Assembly: GCF_017303295.1 (NCBI RefSeq)
Contig: NZ_JAFKOK010000005.1
Location: 62,001 to 126,000 of the forward strand
DNA from: Rhodobacter sp. NTK016B
GTDB taxonomy: Bacteria > Pseudomonadota > Alphaproteobacteria > Rhodobacterales > Rhodobacteraceae
DNA: 64,000 nt
Direction: 5' to 3'
This document shows, one piece after another, positions 17,120 to 25,458 of the stretch (position 1 is the stretch's first letter; the number at the start of each line of letters is the position of its first letter). Made by a program: the position numbers and the translations under genes. The notes below the pieces were generated by a model. The model was not told the origin of the DNA. It made no database searches and saw only the letters and a program-made list of their open reading frames with translations.

Positions 17120-18250
17120 TGCGGCTCCGGTGTTTGGGCGATCACCGAGATAAAAGGTGGGTTCATGACCGTAACGTCAGATCTAGGAAATTCTGGGTCG
17201 GCCATAGAATCAGCGATGGCGAGGTCGAGTTCCGCACCCCCCTTCGGGGTCCAGTCCCTCAAAGCCAGCTTGAGCGTGAATCGGGCCATTGCAATTGCTG
17301 AAGCCGAGATATCTCGCCCGACGATTTTAAGGGCACCGTCGAAATTCGCTCTGCGCAAGCCACGTAGCGCCTCGTGAAGAAATGCGGCCGAACCGCATGC
17401 CGGATCGCTCAGCACTAACGTCGGACGGCCGTAGAGATCACTGAATTGAGCAAGCGTATAGTCTACTATGCTGCGGGCCAGGGCAGGTGGTGTAAAGTGC
17501 GTACCTCCACGTGTGACGCGATTCAAAGTCGCGGGCTCGACGAAGCCGAACAGGTCCGGAGCGGGCGCCCGCACCAGATCAAAGTGGGCTTCTTGAAAGA
17601 GCTGTCCACCTGCATGACGGATCGCAAGGTTTGGATGCAGGGTCAAAGCGGAAAGGGTCGTTGGCGCCGTGCGGATATCGCTGGTGCTTCGTCAAGCGAA
17701 GCACCAGCGAGTGATCGTCGCAGATCGGATGCATCCTGGGGAAGCCCAAAAGCGTCTGGCTGGGCGGGGCCGTCATCTCCGGCGATTAGGTCGGCCAGAA
17801 CCGTGACAAATGCATCGATTGATCGCTCATCCGGCAAGCGCGCGTAGGCAACCAGTGCTCTCACTCGGCCAAACAGATTGATCAGATGTTGGACAACGGT
17901 CCTGTTTGAGCGCAGACGATCTCGGCAGAGAATTTGTAAAAGCCGTCGAGATCGCGGGACACGGATTCTAAAGAGTAGACTTGCGCGGCCTGGACGGCGT
18001 CCCAACGTACAACCTGAACTTCCTTTTTCGTGATCGCGACATGGTGAGGTAGGTCGCTCGACCACGCCCAGCCTGCTGCCTTGGTTGGGGCACTCAACTC
18101 ATCCACTATTGAGAGGCCGAATGAGCCATTGCCGCCATCGAGAAGCACTTCGTGTTGCCCCTCGGCACCATCTTGTTCGCCTTCAAACATCGGCGACCTT
18201 GCGAGCCCGAAGCGCTCACTCCACACCTTGCCCATTGAGACATCCGTCAT
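17120..18250 (-). pseudogene. Eco57I-like adenine methyltransferase, N-terminal part (two frameshifts, then IS21)
   Basis: The gene starts at ATG 18250, overlapping the HTH gene by 4 bases. Homology-like sequence runs through three frames. After GFYKF (near 17940) the frame must gain one base to continue LCRDRLRSNRTVVQHLINLFGRV. After RPFPL (near 17645) it must gain one more to continue TLHPNLAIRHAGGQLFQEAHF. Both lesions are one base short within a T-run. Then come motif I (LSDPACGSAAFL) and motif IV (MNPPF), followed by the IS at 17119. The intact gene would encode about 823 residues, gamma-class N6-adenine methyltransferase architecture. Confidence 0.82.
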
Positions 18251-18702
18251 CGCGATGCCCCCACTTGCGTAACCAGAGGCAACTGACCCTGCATTTCTTC
18301 AGGGGTAGCCAGATTGGCAATAACCTCTAGATGCGGGCTCAAGGGCACGAAGAGGGCGGCCCCGACCGCAGGCAACGTCGAGATTGAACCGAGATATGCC
18401 GAATGCTGGTTGGGAAACACGGCACTTCGACCCCACAGATTAGGGAAGAATTGACCCGACAAGCACACCCTGAACTCGGCAATGCCTACTGACCAACTGC
18501 TAGCTTTTCCGCCAAAATCTTGAAGTATATCGCGGAAAACGCGAAGAGCGATTAAGTCCTGCCATGAGTACAGGGCAACCCGACCCGGCCCACGTGCCGG
18601 AACAGTGGGCTGAAAAAGACTACGCTTGCCACACCATTCGCGAAGCTGGCTTTCAGACAGCTCAGTCAGGCGCAGTGCATCAGAGAATTGGACAGGTTCC
18701 AT
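18247..18702 (-). CDS. MerR-like HTH protein, first gene of the cargo cassette
   Basis: A 151-residue protein. Residues 5-65 form a MerR-type winged HTH (FSDALRLTELSESQLREWCGK, then RVALYSWQDLIALRVFRDIL). The C-terminal 85 residues are unlike classical MerR ligand domains and contain no Cys pair or long dimerisation helix. It overlaps the methyltransferase start by ATGA and is the promoter-proximal gene. A perfect dyad ends 4 bases before its start, so it is likely an autoregulator of the cassette. It could instead be a DNA-recognition subunit. Confidence 0.75.
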   Translation of the reverse strand: MEPVQFSDALRLTELSESQLREWCGKRSLFQPTVPARGPGRVALYSWQDLIALRVFRDILQDFGGKASSWSVGIAEFRVCLSGQFFPNLWGRSAVFPNQHSAYLGSISTLPAVGAALFVPLSPHLEVIANLATPEEMQGQLPLVTQVGASR

Positions 18703-18705
18703 AGC

Positions 18706-18726
18706 AAATGGGTAATCTACCCATTT
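18706..18726. promoter_or_regulatory. Probable operator of the cargo cassette
   Basis: A perfect 9-bp dyad: AAATGGGTA (18706-18714) and TACCCATTT (18718-18726) with a 3-base centre. The left arm ends 4 bases upstream of the HTH start codon at 18702, so binding would block transcription or translation initiation. It is the strongest dyad in this gap, consistent with autoregulation by the HTH protein. Confidence 0.6.
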
Positions 18727-18855
18727 AAGTACGTCAACAGCAGCTTAGGGTGCCCGATCATTTTCGAGAGACTTGCCCGGAACGGCTGCTTCAACTGAAT
18801 ACGAGGGCGCGATGTCGCGGCTTCTTCCGGCCGTTTCCCGTCCAGTACGACGTTA

Positions 18856-19512
18856 TCACTTGACTTCCCACGGCCGCACCTTAGGCATCGCCGTCGTCAC
18901 CTCCACCTCCCGCAGCATCTCGCCCGCCACCAACCCATCCCGCAACCAGTCCAAGGCCTGCCACCAATCCTCATAACCGCGTCGGGCGGATGCGATCTGC
19001 TCTGGATGCGGCCGCCAGGTGACGGGGCAGGCCAACACCTCCACCGTTCGCCATTTGCCCCGGGTCAGCACGCGTTCGGTGCCGACCACCACCGTGGTCG
19101 CCCGCTCGCCGTGCTGATTGCGCTTGGTCTCTACCGGCACACAGCGGGGTACCACGCCGGGCATCCAGTCGGGCGTTAGCCCCGCGCGGGCAAGTTCGGC
19201 CACGCTGATCGCCATACGAAAGCCGCCGAGGCTGTCTGGTATCCCGGCAACGGTGGCAGCGATAACCTCCGCATCTGCATGGGTGTAACTGCCCAACTTG
19301 TGCTGGCCGCCGTCGATCTTGCAGCCCAGCGCTGCCCGTTGCAGCAGGACATATTCGAGCCCGAATCCGAAGCCTTCCTCCGGCACGTCCATGCGAGGCG
19401 GCAGTTCCAAATGCGCCTTCTCGATCCGGAATGCCCATTCCAGCGCCGCCTGCACGCCCAGCGCACGTTTTGTGCGTCCGCCGCGAATGTTGATCGGTCT
19501 TTGAAAGGTCAT
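18856..19512 (-). CDS. Conserved phage protein of unknown function
   Basis: A 218-residue protein starting MTFQRPINIRGGRTKRALGVQAALEWAFRIEKAHLELP. I have seen close relatives in Rhodobacteraceae prophages but know no function. It has a mixed alpha/beta pattern with RRGYEDWWQALDWLRDGL near the C-terminus and no membrane segments. The start overlaps the upstream HTH gene by ATGA, placing it last in the early operon that begins near 21422. Confidence 0.7.
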   Translation of the reverse strand: MTFQRPINIRGGRTKRALGVQAALEWAFRIEKAHLELPPRMDVPEEGFGFGLEYVLLQRAALGCKIDGGQHKLGSYTHADAEVIAATVAGIPDSLGGFRMAISVAELARAGLTPDWMPGVVPRCVPVETKRNQHGERATTVVVGTERVLTRGKWRTVEVLACPVTWRPHPEQIASARRGYEDWWQALDWLRDGLVAGEMLREVEVTTAMPKVRPWEVK

Positions 19513-20534
19513 CGCACACCTCGCATCCGGAGGCGTTCGGGTGTGACAAGGCCGCGCGCTAGCATCAATCCGCACATGGCGGTGCTGATCATGTTCTGGG
19601 GCAGGTAGGCGTCGGAGTTCACCTTGGCGGCGTAGAAGGCTGCCAACTCATCCTTGCTCGGCTGCGGGCCAATATCGCCCTTGCGCTGCCGCTTGGCTTT
19701 CGCTCTGCTGGCATCGGCCGCAATCGATTGCGCATCGCGCCCAGCAGCGCGTTCCATGAAACGATCCAGCGCCTTGGGCCCATCGGGCGGGTTGGGATGA
19801 TCGGCCCGGCTCTCGGCCGCAACCTCAAGGATCCGATCCTCAGACAACCCGAGGTCATTGACCCAACGGCGCACGTGCTTCCGCGCTGGCCAGCCCTGCC
19901 ACCAAGCGGGCAGGGTGGCGTTGGCTTTGAGGCCCAGCGCCGAGAGCAGCTCTGCGAAAAATCGATCAAAGTCGATCTCGCGCGCTTGCGCGTCCTCCTC
20001 CTCCTTTACTGGTTTCCTTAAAGGTTCTCTTACAAGGTTAGTGTCCGGATTTCGGACACGGCTTTGGCCATTTTCCGGACACGGGTCAGGGCAAAATCCG
20101 GACACGGCTTTCGCGTCGATCCCGTGTGTGAATTCCGGACACGGCTCGACCGGTAAGGTGGTTGTGTGGTCGATTTCAGGGGCCGCTTCAGCATCAACGC
20201 CGAGTGCCGAACCCCTGTGTCCTATTTCCGGACATGGAACCGCATCAGCGGGTGTGAAGCCCGGCTCGAAGCCCAAGATGTAGCGGGTGGGCAGCTGTCG
20301 TTTGGTCACCGGGTCGATGCGCGGGATGCGACGCAGAAGGCCTGCGGCTTCTAGTTGGCCGATGTGGTTGTTCAGCGTCGAGCGGCTGATCTCACAATCA
20401 TGCGCCAGCCGCAGCTGTGAGGGGAAGCAGCCGTAATCCGGGTTGAACCGGTCGCAGAGGTGCCAGAGCACGATCTTGGTGGTCGGCTTCAACCCGCGCT
20501 GTTTGATGGCCCAGTTGGTGGCGTCATGGCTCAT
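19509..20534 (-). CDS. HTH-domain phage replication/regulatory protein
   Basis: A 341-residue protein. Residues 1-90 are a winged HTH: MSHDATNWAIKQRGLKPTTKIVLWHLCDRFN, then CFPSQLRLAHDCEISRSTLNNHIGQLEAAGLLRRI. The middle is low in conservation, with repeated Cys-Pro-Glu words (PCPEIGH, PCPEFTH, PCPENGQ). The C-terminus has an arm resembling phage replication initiators (PAWWQGWPARKHVRRWVNDLGLSEDRILEVA). The start overlaps the VRR-NUC gene by ATGA. It probably acts in phage DNA replication or early control. Confidence 0.72.
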   Translation of the reverse strand: MSHDATNWAIKQRGLKPTTKIVLWHLCDRFNPDYGCFPSQLRLAHDCEISRSTLNNHIGQLEAAGLLRRIPRIDPVTKRQLPTRYILGFEPGFTPADAVPCPEIGHRGSALGVDAEAAPEIDHTTTLPVEPCPEFTHGIDAKAVSGFCPDPCPENGQSRVRNPDTNLVREPLRKPVKEEEDAQAREIDFDRFFAELLSALGLKANATLPAWWQGWPARKHVRRWVNDLGLSEDRILEVAAESRADHPNPPDGPKALDRFMERAAGRDAQSIAADASRAKAKRQRKGDIGPQPSKDELAAFYAAKVNSDAYLPQNMISTAMCGLMLARGLVTPERLRMRGVR

Positions 20535-20926
20535 GACAAGGACCTCCGCACGGGCGGCACAATACGCGTGGTGAACCCGTGATCGGCCAGGGCGCCCAGC
20601 GCCTCGTCGAGGCTGCGCACCAGGGCCCAACCAAAACCTTGCGCCAGTACGGCATCGCGAAACGCCTCCTGCGTCGGGCGCAGACGCCCTTTCGGGGCCT
20701 TCAGCTCGAGGAACAGAATTCGCCCCTCGCAGAGGACCATCAGATCGGCAAAGCCCGGATGGATGCCCATGCCGACGAGGATCGCCTGGCGTTTTGCGCC
20801 GCGGGGACCAGGCTCAGTCACCTCGTTGGCGCAGTGATGAATGATTGCCGTGCGGGGCAGGGCGAGGCGCAAGGCCTGCACCACGACGCGCTGCAGATCC
20901 GCCTCAGGAGTGCCGCGCCTGTTCAT
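20531..20926 (-). CDS. VRR-NUC domain nuclease
   Basis: A 131-residue single-domain protein with the VRR-NUC (PD-(D/E)xK-type) signature: N-terminal EADLQRVVVQALRL, core HPGFADLMVLCEGRILFLELKAPKGRLRPTQ and C-terminal GWALVRSLDEAL. D in GFAD and E/K in LELKAPKG are the expected metal-site residues. Phage VRR-NUC proteins are thought to act as Holliday-junction or flap nucleases during replication and recombination. It is flanked by 4-base overlaps on both sides. Confidence 0.88.
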   Translation of the reverse strand: MNRRGTPEADLQRVVVQALRLALPRTAIIHHCANEVTEPGPRGAKRQAILVGMGIHPGFADLMVLCEGRILFLELKAPKGRLRPTQEAFRDAVLAQGFGWALVRSLDEALGALADHGFTTRIVPPVRRSLS

Positions 20927-21165
20927 AGCTTGGCCCTCCCATCGTCATTCTGGCGCTGGGCTTGGCGCAGCGGCCGCCGCGCGTCGATCACCACCAGGAG
21001 AATGCGAGCCTGTTTGCGCTCGGCGGACGTTTCGCCATGCGTGATGAGGACATGGCAAGCAAGCCGGATCAGGTGATCAGAATGATTGGCGGCGTCGGCG
21101 ATGATGGCACGGGCCTCGGCCAGACGGTCGGCGGGCCAGGCGGCTTGATGGGGCAGGGCGCGCAT
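20923..21165 (-). CDS. Small hypothetical phage protein
   Basis: An 80-residue helical protein (MRALPHQAAWPADRLAEARAI) with a basic C-terminus, family not recognised. Its start overlaps the stop of the HTH gene above by one base (TGATG) and its end overlaps the VRR-NUC start by 4, so it is supported mainly by operon geometry. Confidence 0.6.
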   Translation of the reverse strand: MRALPHQAAWPADRLAEARAIIADAANHSDHLIRLACHVLITHGETSAERKQARILLVVIDARRPLRQAQRQNDDGRAKL

Positions 21166-21422
21166 CAACGGCGGCCTCCTGCACGGCGGCGTCGCGGCGC
21201 ATTCAACTCCTGCTCTTCCAGCCATTGCTCGACCGCAGTGCGGCGATAATAGACTTTGCGCCCGGCACGGATGCAGGGCGGGCCCGTCCGCTGGGCCTCC
21301 CAGCGACGCAATGTGTCGACCGACAGGCCGAATTCCAGCGCAAGGTCTATGCGGCTGATCCAGCCGACCAGAAGCGTGCGGGGTTTTTCTTGCGGGTCTG
21401 GCATCGATCCGAGATGCAGCAT
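21165..21422 (-). CDS. Excisionase-like HTH protein
   Basis: An 85-residue protein with a MerR/excisionase-type HTH: ISRIDLALEFGLSVDTLRRWEAQRTGPPCIRAGRKVYYRRTAVEQWLEEQE. The WEAQRTGPP-x-GRKVYYRR pattern is typical of phage excisionases and AlpA-like proteins. The start at 21422 has AGGGAGA upstream. It heads the minus-strand early operon and is divergent from the integrase, the usual arrangement for a directionality factor. Confidence 0.75.
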   Translation of the reverse strand: MLHLGSMPDPQEKPRTLLVGWISRIDLALEFGLSVDTLRRWEAQRTGPPCIRAGRKVYYRRTAVEQWLEEQELNAPRRRRAGGRR

Positions 21423-22004
21423 GTGGGTCTCCCTGTCCTGGCCCCGTGACGGTTGGTGTCGGGGGGCGTTTGCAGAGACCAGTGAGCGCAGAGGCGCAGG
21501 GGTGGCGGGAAGGCGGAGGGTGGCGCAAAGGACGCCACCTTTGTGCCACCCCATAGTTTATTGGGAATTTGGCATCAGAAAGGGAGGCGGCGGATAATGC
21601 GCAGGGCGCGGTCCTGTGGTCGACTTTTGCGCCAAAACGGCAAACACCTGCGAACAGCCGGATTTACACGTGATTGGCCTGCATTGGCGGGCAAAGAGGG
21701 GGTGGCACCCGGCACGCCACCGCGCCACCCCTTGAATTTATTGGGAATTTACAAACCGGGTGCGGTCAGGCGCGCTGGTTCCGGAAATTTCGGCACTGAG
21801 TCTCGAGAAATCGGGACCAGGAATCGAGTTGGCTGTCGCCCGCGTCCACTTCGCCCCGCGCGGGAACGCCTGTAAAACAAGGGGTGGCACAAAGGCCGCG
21901 ACCTTTGCGCCACTCTCTGCCTCCCCGCCACCCACGTCCCCATGCTTGCCTTGCAGTCCAGGCGAAACCACGCCTCATGTCGGATGCAAGACAGGACGGA
22001 AACC
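21423..22004. promoter_or_regulatory. Excisionase-integrase control region with three related dyads
   Basis: A 580-base gap with no gene. Three imperfect dyads of the form GTGGCRC...GYGCCAC occur: 21518-21551 (14-base arms, one mismatch), about 21700-21730, and 21884-21913 (12-base arms, one mismatch). The first two are each followed by a TTTATTGGGAATTT word (near 21557 and 21738). They are candidates for integrase arm-type sites, excisionase sites or operators. Confidence 0.6.
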
Positions 22005-23270
22005 ATGCCCGAGCGCCAAAAGCTGACCGAGAAACTGCTCCGCGAGGTCGAACCCGTTGCCGGGCGAGACTACCAGATTTTTGACACGGACCTGCGCGGG
22101 TTCGCCGTCTGCATCTACCGCGGCGGTGGCCGCGCCTTCACGCTCGACTACCGTCATGCCGGCCGCCAGCGCCGGATGACTTTCGGCCGCTGGCCGGACT
22201 GGTCGGTCGCGGCAGCACGGGAGCGCGCCAAGGAACTGCGCCGCGAGATTGACGCCGGAGGTGACCCTCTGGCGGAGCGGGGGACAATGCGCGAGGCACC
22301 GCGCGTCGACGACCTCATTGAGCGCTACTGTGCCCAGCACCTGCCGAAACTGGCCGAACGCAATGCCGCCGATCAACGATCCGCGCTGGCAAAGATGGTG
22401 GCCCCAGTCTGGGGCCGAAAGCTGGTAACGGAGATCACGCCGACTGATGTCGACAAGCTGCTGACCAAAGTGGCTGAGGGCCGGGCGCGGCCCCATAAGG
22501 AAAAGCCCAACAACCGGGCGCGCAAATTGCAGGGGGCGAAGGCCACGCCGGTGCGGGCCAACCGCATCGGGGAAATCTTGCGCAAGATGTTTACGCTGGC
22601 GATGGAGTGGGGCTGGTGCGAGGACAACCCTGCCCAGCGCTTCCACCGCCGCATTGAAACCCCGCGTGAGAGGTTTCTGTCCAAGGCGGAAATCGCCAGC
22701 CTTGCCGCCGCGCTGGATGCCGCCGAGGATCGGCGCGCTGCCGATATCATTCGGGTGTGTATGTTGACGGGCGCGCGGCTGGGCGAGGCGCGGCAGGCCC
22801 GGTTCGAGCAGTTCAACCTCGAGCACCTGAGTTGGTCGAAGCCGCCGACCATGACCAAACAGCGGCGCGTGCATCGTGTGCCGATCTCTGATGAGACTGC
22901 CGCCATTGTGCGTCAGCGCCAGCTTTTAGTGCCGAGCGGCACGCCGTGGCTCTTCCCGGGTGACACGCCGGGCCAGCCGGTTCAGGAAGTGCGCCGGTTC
23001 TGGGCGCAGATCCAAAAGCAGACGGGCTTGCTGGACGTGCACATCCACGATCTGCGCCATACGTTTGCATCGCTGCTGGTCAGTGGCGGGGCGTCGCTGG
23101 AAATGATCGGCAAGCTGCTGGGCCACAGCCAGACACAGACCACTTTGCGTTACGCACACTTGATGGACTCGCCATTGCGGGCGGGTGTTGACGCTGTGGC
23201 CAGCGCGTTCCGACCCAAGCCCAGGCTGGTTCATGATGCAGATGCGCGGGGCGACAGGTATTCCGCATGA
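22005..23270 (+). CDS. Tyrosine-type site-specific integrase
   Basis: A 421-residue phage integrase. The N-terminal 90 residues are a DUF4102/arm-binding domain (QKLTEKLLREVEP, FDTDLRGFAVCIYRGGGRAFTLDYR). A SAM-like core-binding domain follows, then the catalytic domain with R in MLTGARLGEARQARF, HDLRHTFASLLVSGG, GHSQTQTTLRYAHL and the tyrosine in RYAHL. I chose the Met at 22005, preceded by AGGACGG, over an in-frame ATG 63 bases earlier. It is convergent with the gene at 23322. Families of this type often use tRNA 3' ends as attachment sites. Confidence 0.93.
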   Translation: MPERQKLTEKLLREVEPVAGRDYQIFDTDLRGFAVCIYRGGGRAFTLDYRHAGRQRRMTFGRWPDWSVAAARERAKELRREIDAGGDPLAERGTMREAPRVDDLIERYCAQHLPKLAERNAADQRSALAKMVAPVWGRKLVTEITPTDVDKLLTKVAEGRARPHKEKPNNRARKLQGAKATPVRANRIGEILRKMFTLAMEWGWCEDNPAQRFHRRIETPRERFLSKAEIASLAAALDAAEDRRAADIIRVCMLTGARLGEARQARFEQFNLEHLSWSKPPTMTKQRRVHRVPISDETAAIVRQRQLLVPSGTPWLFPGDTPGQPVQEVRRFWAQIQKQTGLLDVHIHDLRHTFASLLVSGGASLEMIGKLLGHSQTQTTLRYAHLMDSPLRAGVDAVASAFRPKPRLVHDADARGDRYSA

Positions 23271-23321
23271 TCCGGCCCAGCGCGTTGCGAGCAGCCTAGG
23301 GCCCAGCGCGGGCTTTGTTTG

Positions 23322-23921
23322 TCACGTCTCTTCCCGTCGCAGCGCCTTCCACACCGGCGTGATCCGTCGCCGGATGGTGCGGCTGTCGGGGATCTTGGCA
23401 CCATCTGAGCGTTCGTCGAACCAGTCCTGCATCTCGGCGACCAGTTCTGACTGCGTGGCGGGCAATCCGCTGTCATGGATGCGCTGTATCAAGGCGACGT
23501 TCATTCCTTCCCAATCGTAGGGAGACGAAACGCCGGGCCCCGTTGCGACCCGCCGCACCATGTCATGCTCGTCCTCGAAGGCATGAACCTCGTCGGCCAG
23601 GATCAGCATGTCTGCGATGGCTACTGGGATGCCGCCTGCGGGATCGGTAATCAGGAGCCAGTCTTGTCGGTTCAGCGGCTGGATCCTTCGTATGATCCCC
23701 TCAGTGGGACCCGTCCCACACCTGCGGAATAGCGGGAGCAGTTCCATAGGGGGTAGAACGACCTTGCCCGCGACAATCTCGTCGCCGCAGCGTACGGCTG
23801 TGATGCCGGTCAGGATCCGGAACTTGCCGATATCTGCCCAACCGGCGACGTCGGCGATGTTGCAGCCCCAACGCGCGGAGGCTTCGTGAAGGGTAAAATA
23901 GACTCGGGGGGGCAATGCCAT
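23322..23921 (-). CDS. Hypothetical protein next to the integrase
   Basis: A 199-residue protein starting MALPPRVYFTLHEASARWGC. The N-terminus looks like a helix-turn-helix (LHEASARWGCNIADVAGWADIGKFRI). The C-terminal part includes ERSDGAKIPDSRTIRRRITPVWKALRRE, which also resembles a DNA-binding helix pair. I have seen similar proteins beside island integrases in Rhodobacteraceae but know no function. It is convergent with the integrase, 50 bases apart. Confidence 0.65.
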   Translation of the reverse strand: MALPPRVYFTLHEASARWGCNIADVAGWADIGKFRILTGITAVRCGDEIVAGKVVLPPMELLPLFRRCGTGPTEGIIRRIQPLNRQDWLLITDPAGGIPVAIADMLILADEVHAFEDEHDMVRRVATGPGVSSPYDWEGMNVALIQRIHDSGLPATQSELVAEMQDWFDERSDGAKIPDSRTIRRRITPVWKALRREET

Positions 23922-24597
23922 GGCTGAAACATCCTCAAAAGAAGCGAGGATTTTCTGTGTTCAAACCGCTTGCGGCCCGCGCCTTGACGGTGCGGGGTAA
24001 GTGATCGGACACAGCGACGAATCGGGCGTTGAAACGCCTCTCGTCGCCTAAACTGATGTTCCGGTAGACCTGATTCGCTTTTGGTTGAAGCCTGCTCGCC
24101 TCTTGCGTGCAAACTGCATCGGGTTCCGATTCGAGGCAAGAGAGGGCCGCTCACGATCCTGTGGACAAGTGAAGATGAATCTGGTGGCGCGGTCGAGCAA
24201 CTGGGAGATGATCACGCTGACTGATGTCGCATCGGGCGGGAATGGTCGCTTGCTACGCTCGTTGTCTGTGTCCCCTGTACCGGCCTTCCTACCGTACGGT
24301 TGGCGGCTACGAGGATTGCGCCACTGCACTTTCTGGCATTCTGGTTTTCTGGCCCGACTGCACGCAGAGTACACAATGTAAACAAATAGCGCACTGGCCG
24401 AGCCAACATATAGGTCTGATCCTCCACATGCTGACACGAGAGCCATGGAAACTTTTCCTTCGAACCGAGCCATGAAGGCGACGATGCTCGGGTCGACCTT
24501 CCTCCACTCTCAAAAGGACAATTCACGAGGTCGGAACAGCCGCGCCAGCCTCAAAGCTATTGCGGGATGCCCCTCATCTTCGCCGCTCGCTTGTTCT
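23922..24597. other. Gap between phage block and metal cargo, no gene supported
   Basis: About 675 bases of lower G+C than the surroundings. Short open frames exist on both strands but none shows a ribosome-binding site together with family features. It is probably a junction or decayed DNA between two modules. Confidence 0.5.
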
Positions 24598-24939
24598 TTA
24601 GTGCCCAAAAGTCCGTGGCGCGAACAGGATAATCGCAGCGCCGATCAGGCAGATCACGCCTCCAGTTAGGTCCCATGTATCCGGGCGACGGCCTTCCACG
24701 GTCCAGAGCCAGAGCAGTGAGGCGGCGATGTAGACGCCACCATAAGCGGCATAGGCACGTCCGGCGAGATCCGAAGGGGCAAGCGTCAGGAGCCAGGCGA
24801 AGGCTGCAAGACTGGCCAGACCGGGAATGAGCCACAGCGCGCTTGCGCCGAGCCGCATCCAGCTCCACACCGCGAAGCAACCGGCGATTTCGGTCAGTGC
24901 AGCGGCAGCGTAGACTGCGAGGGTTCCTGGCAACGTCAT
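24598..24939 (-). CDS. YnfA family membrane protein (UPF0060)
   Basis: A 113-residue protein with four predicted membrane helices and the family markers [37 protein letters not shown] and [23 protein letters not shown]. YnfA proteins are small-multidrug-resistance-like inner-membrane proteins often found in metal-resistance islands. The start overlaps the MerR gene by 4 bases, so both are made from the same minus-strand transcript, divergent from the ATPase. Confidence 0.88.
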   Translation of the reverse strand: MTLPGTLAVYAAAALTEIAGCFAVWSWMRLGASALWLIPGLASLAAFAWLLTLAPSDLAGRAYAAYGGVYIAASLLWLWTVEGRRPDTWDLTGGVICLIGAAIILFAPRTFGH

Positions 24940-25376
24940 GACGTCTCATCGCCTCTTGGATGGCGATGGTCGGTCGCACACAAGGAATGGTCGCCAAGGA
25001 TCTCAATGACCCGGCAATCGGCGATCCGCCCGCCCGCGCATTGCACAATCATGCGCTCCAACTCCCCCTTCAGGGCCGTCAAACGTGCAAGGCGGCTTTC
25101 CACCTCGAGCAATTGCGCCTTGGCGATGGCATCTGCGGCGGCGCAGGGCTGGTCGGGATTGTCCGACAGGCTGAGCAGGTCACGGATTGCCTCGAGCGTG
25201 AAGCCGAGGTCACGCGCGTGTCGGATGAAGGCCAGCCGTTCCAATGCCTTCTGGCCATAAAGCCGCTGATTGCCCGAACTGCGTTCCGCCTCTGGTAAGA
25301 GCTCGATCTGTTCATAGTAACGGATGGTCGGAACCTTCACCCCGGCCTTTGCACCCAACTTTCCGATGGTCAGCAT
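24936..25376 (-). CDS. MerR-family heavy-metal regulator (ZntR/CadR/PbrR type)
   Basis: A 146-residue protein: MerR HTH ([37 protein letters not shown]), long dimerisation helix, then a metal loop. Cysteines at about residue 78 (PDQPC) and in [10 protein letters not shown] (C-x7-C) match the Zn/Cd/Pb sensors, and a Cys/His tail (CATDHRH) may add ligands. It should bind the long-spacer promoter at 25387-25417 and turn on the divergent ATPase gene. The start at 25376 has GGGGAA upstream. Confidence 0.88.
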   Translation of the reverse strand: MLTIGKLGAKAGVKVPTIRYYEQIELLPEAERSSGNQRLYGQKALERLAFIRHARDLGFTLEAIRDLLSLSDNPDQPCAAADAIAKAQLLEVESRLARLTALKGELERMIVQCAGGRIADCRVIEILGDHSLCATDHRHPRGDETS

Positions 25377-25386
25377 CAATTTCCCC

Positions 25387-25417
25387 TTGAAGCTATAGTT
25401 ACTAGAGACATTAGATA
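25387..25417 (+). promoter_or_regulatory. MerR-type promoter of the metal ATPase operon
   Basis: The -35-like TTGAAG (25387-25392) is followed by an imperfect dyad CTATAGTT/ACTAGAG and a -10-like region at 25411-25417, giving a spacer of about 19 bases. Over-long spacers with a central CTATAG-type dyad are characteristic of MerR-activated metal promoters. The gene start is at 25459. Confidence 0.7.
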
Positions 25418-25458
25418 TCTGATTCGATGAAGGCAATGACCCGTTTAAGAGGACTGCG

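Noticed and set aside
23922-24560. Several short open frames as genes
   Set aside because: None has a supporting ribosome-binding site with a recognisable protein, and frames on both strands overlap each other.
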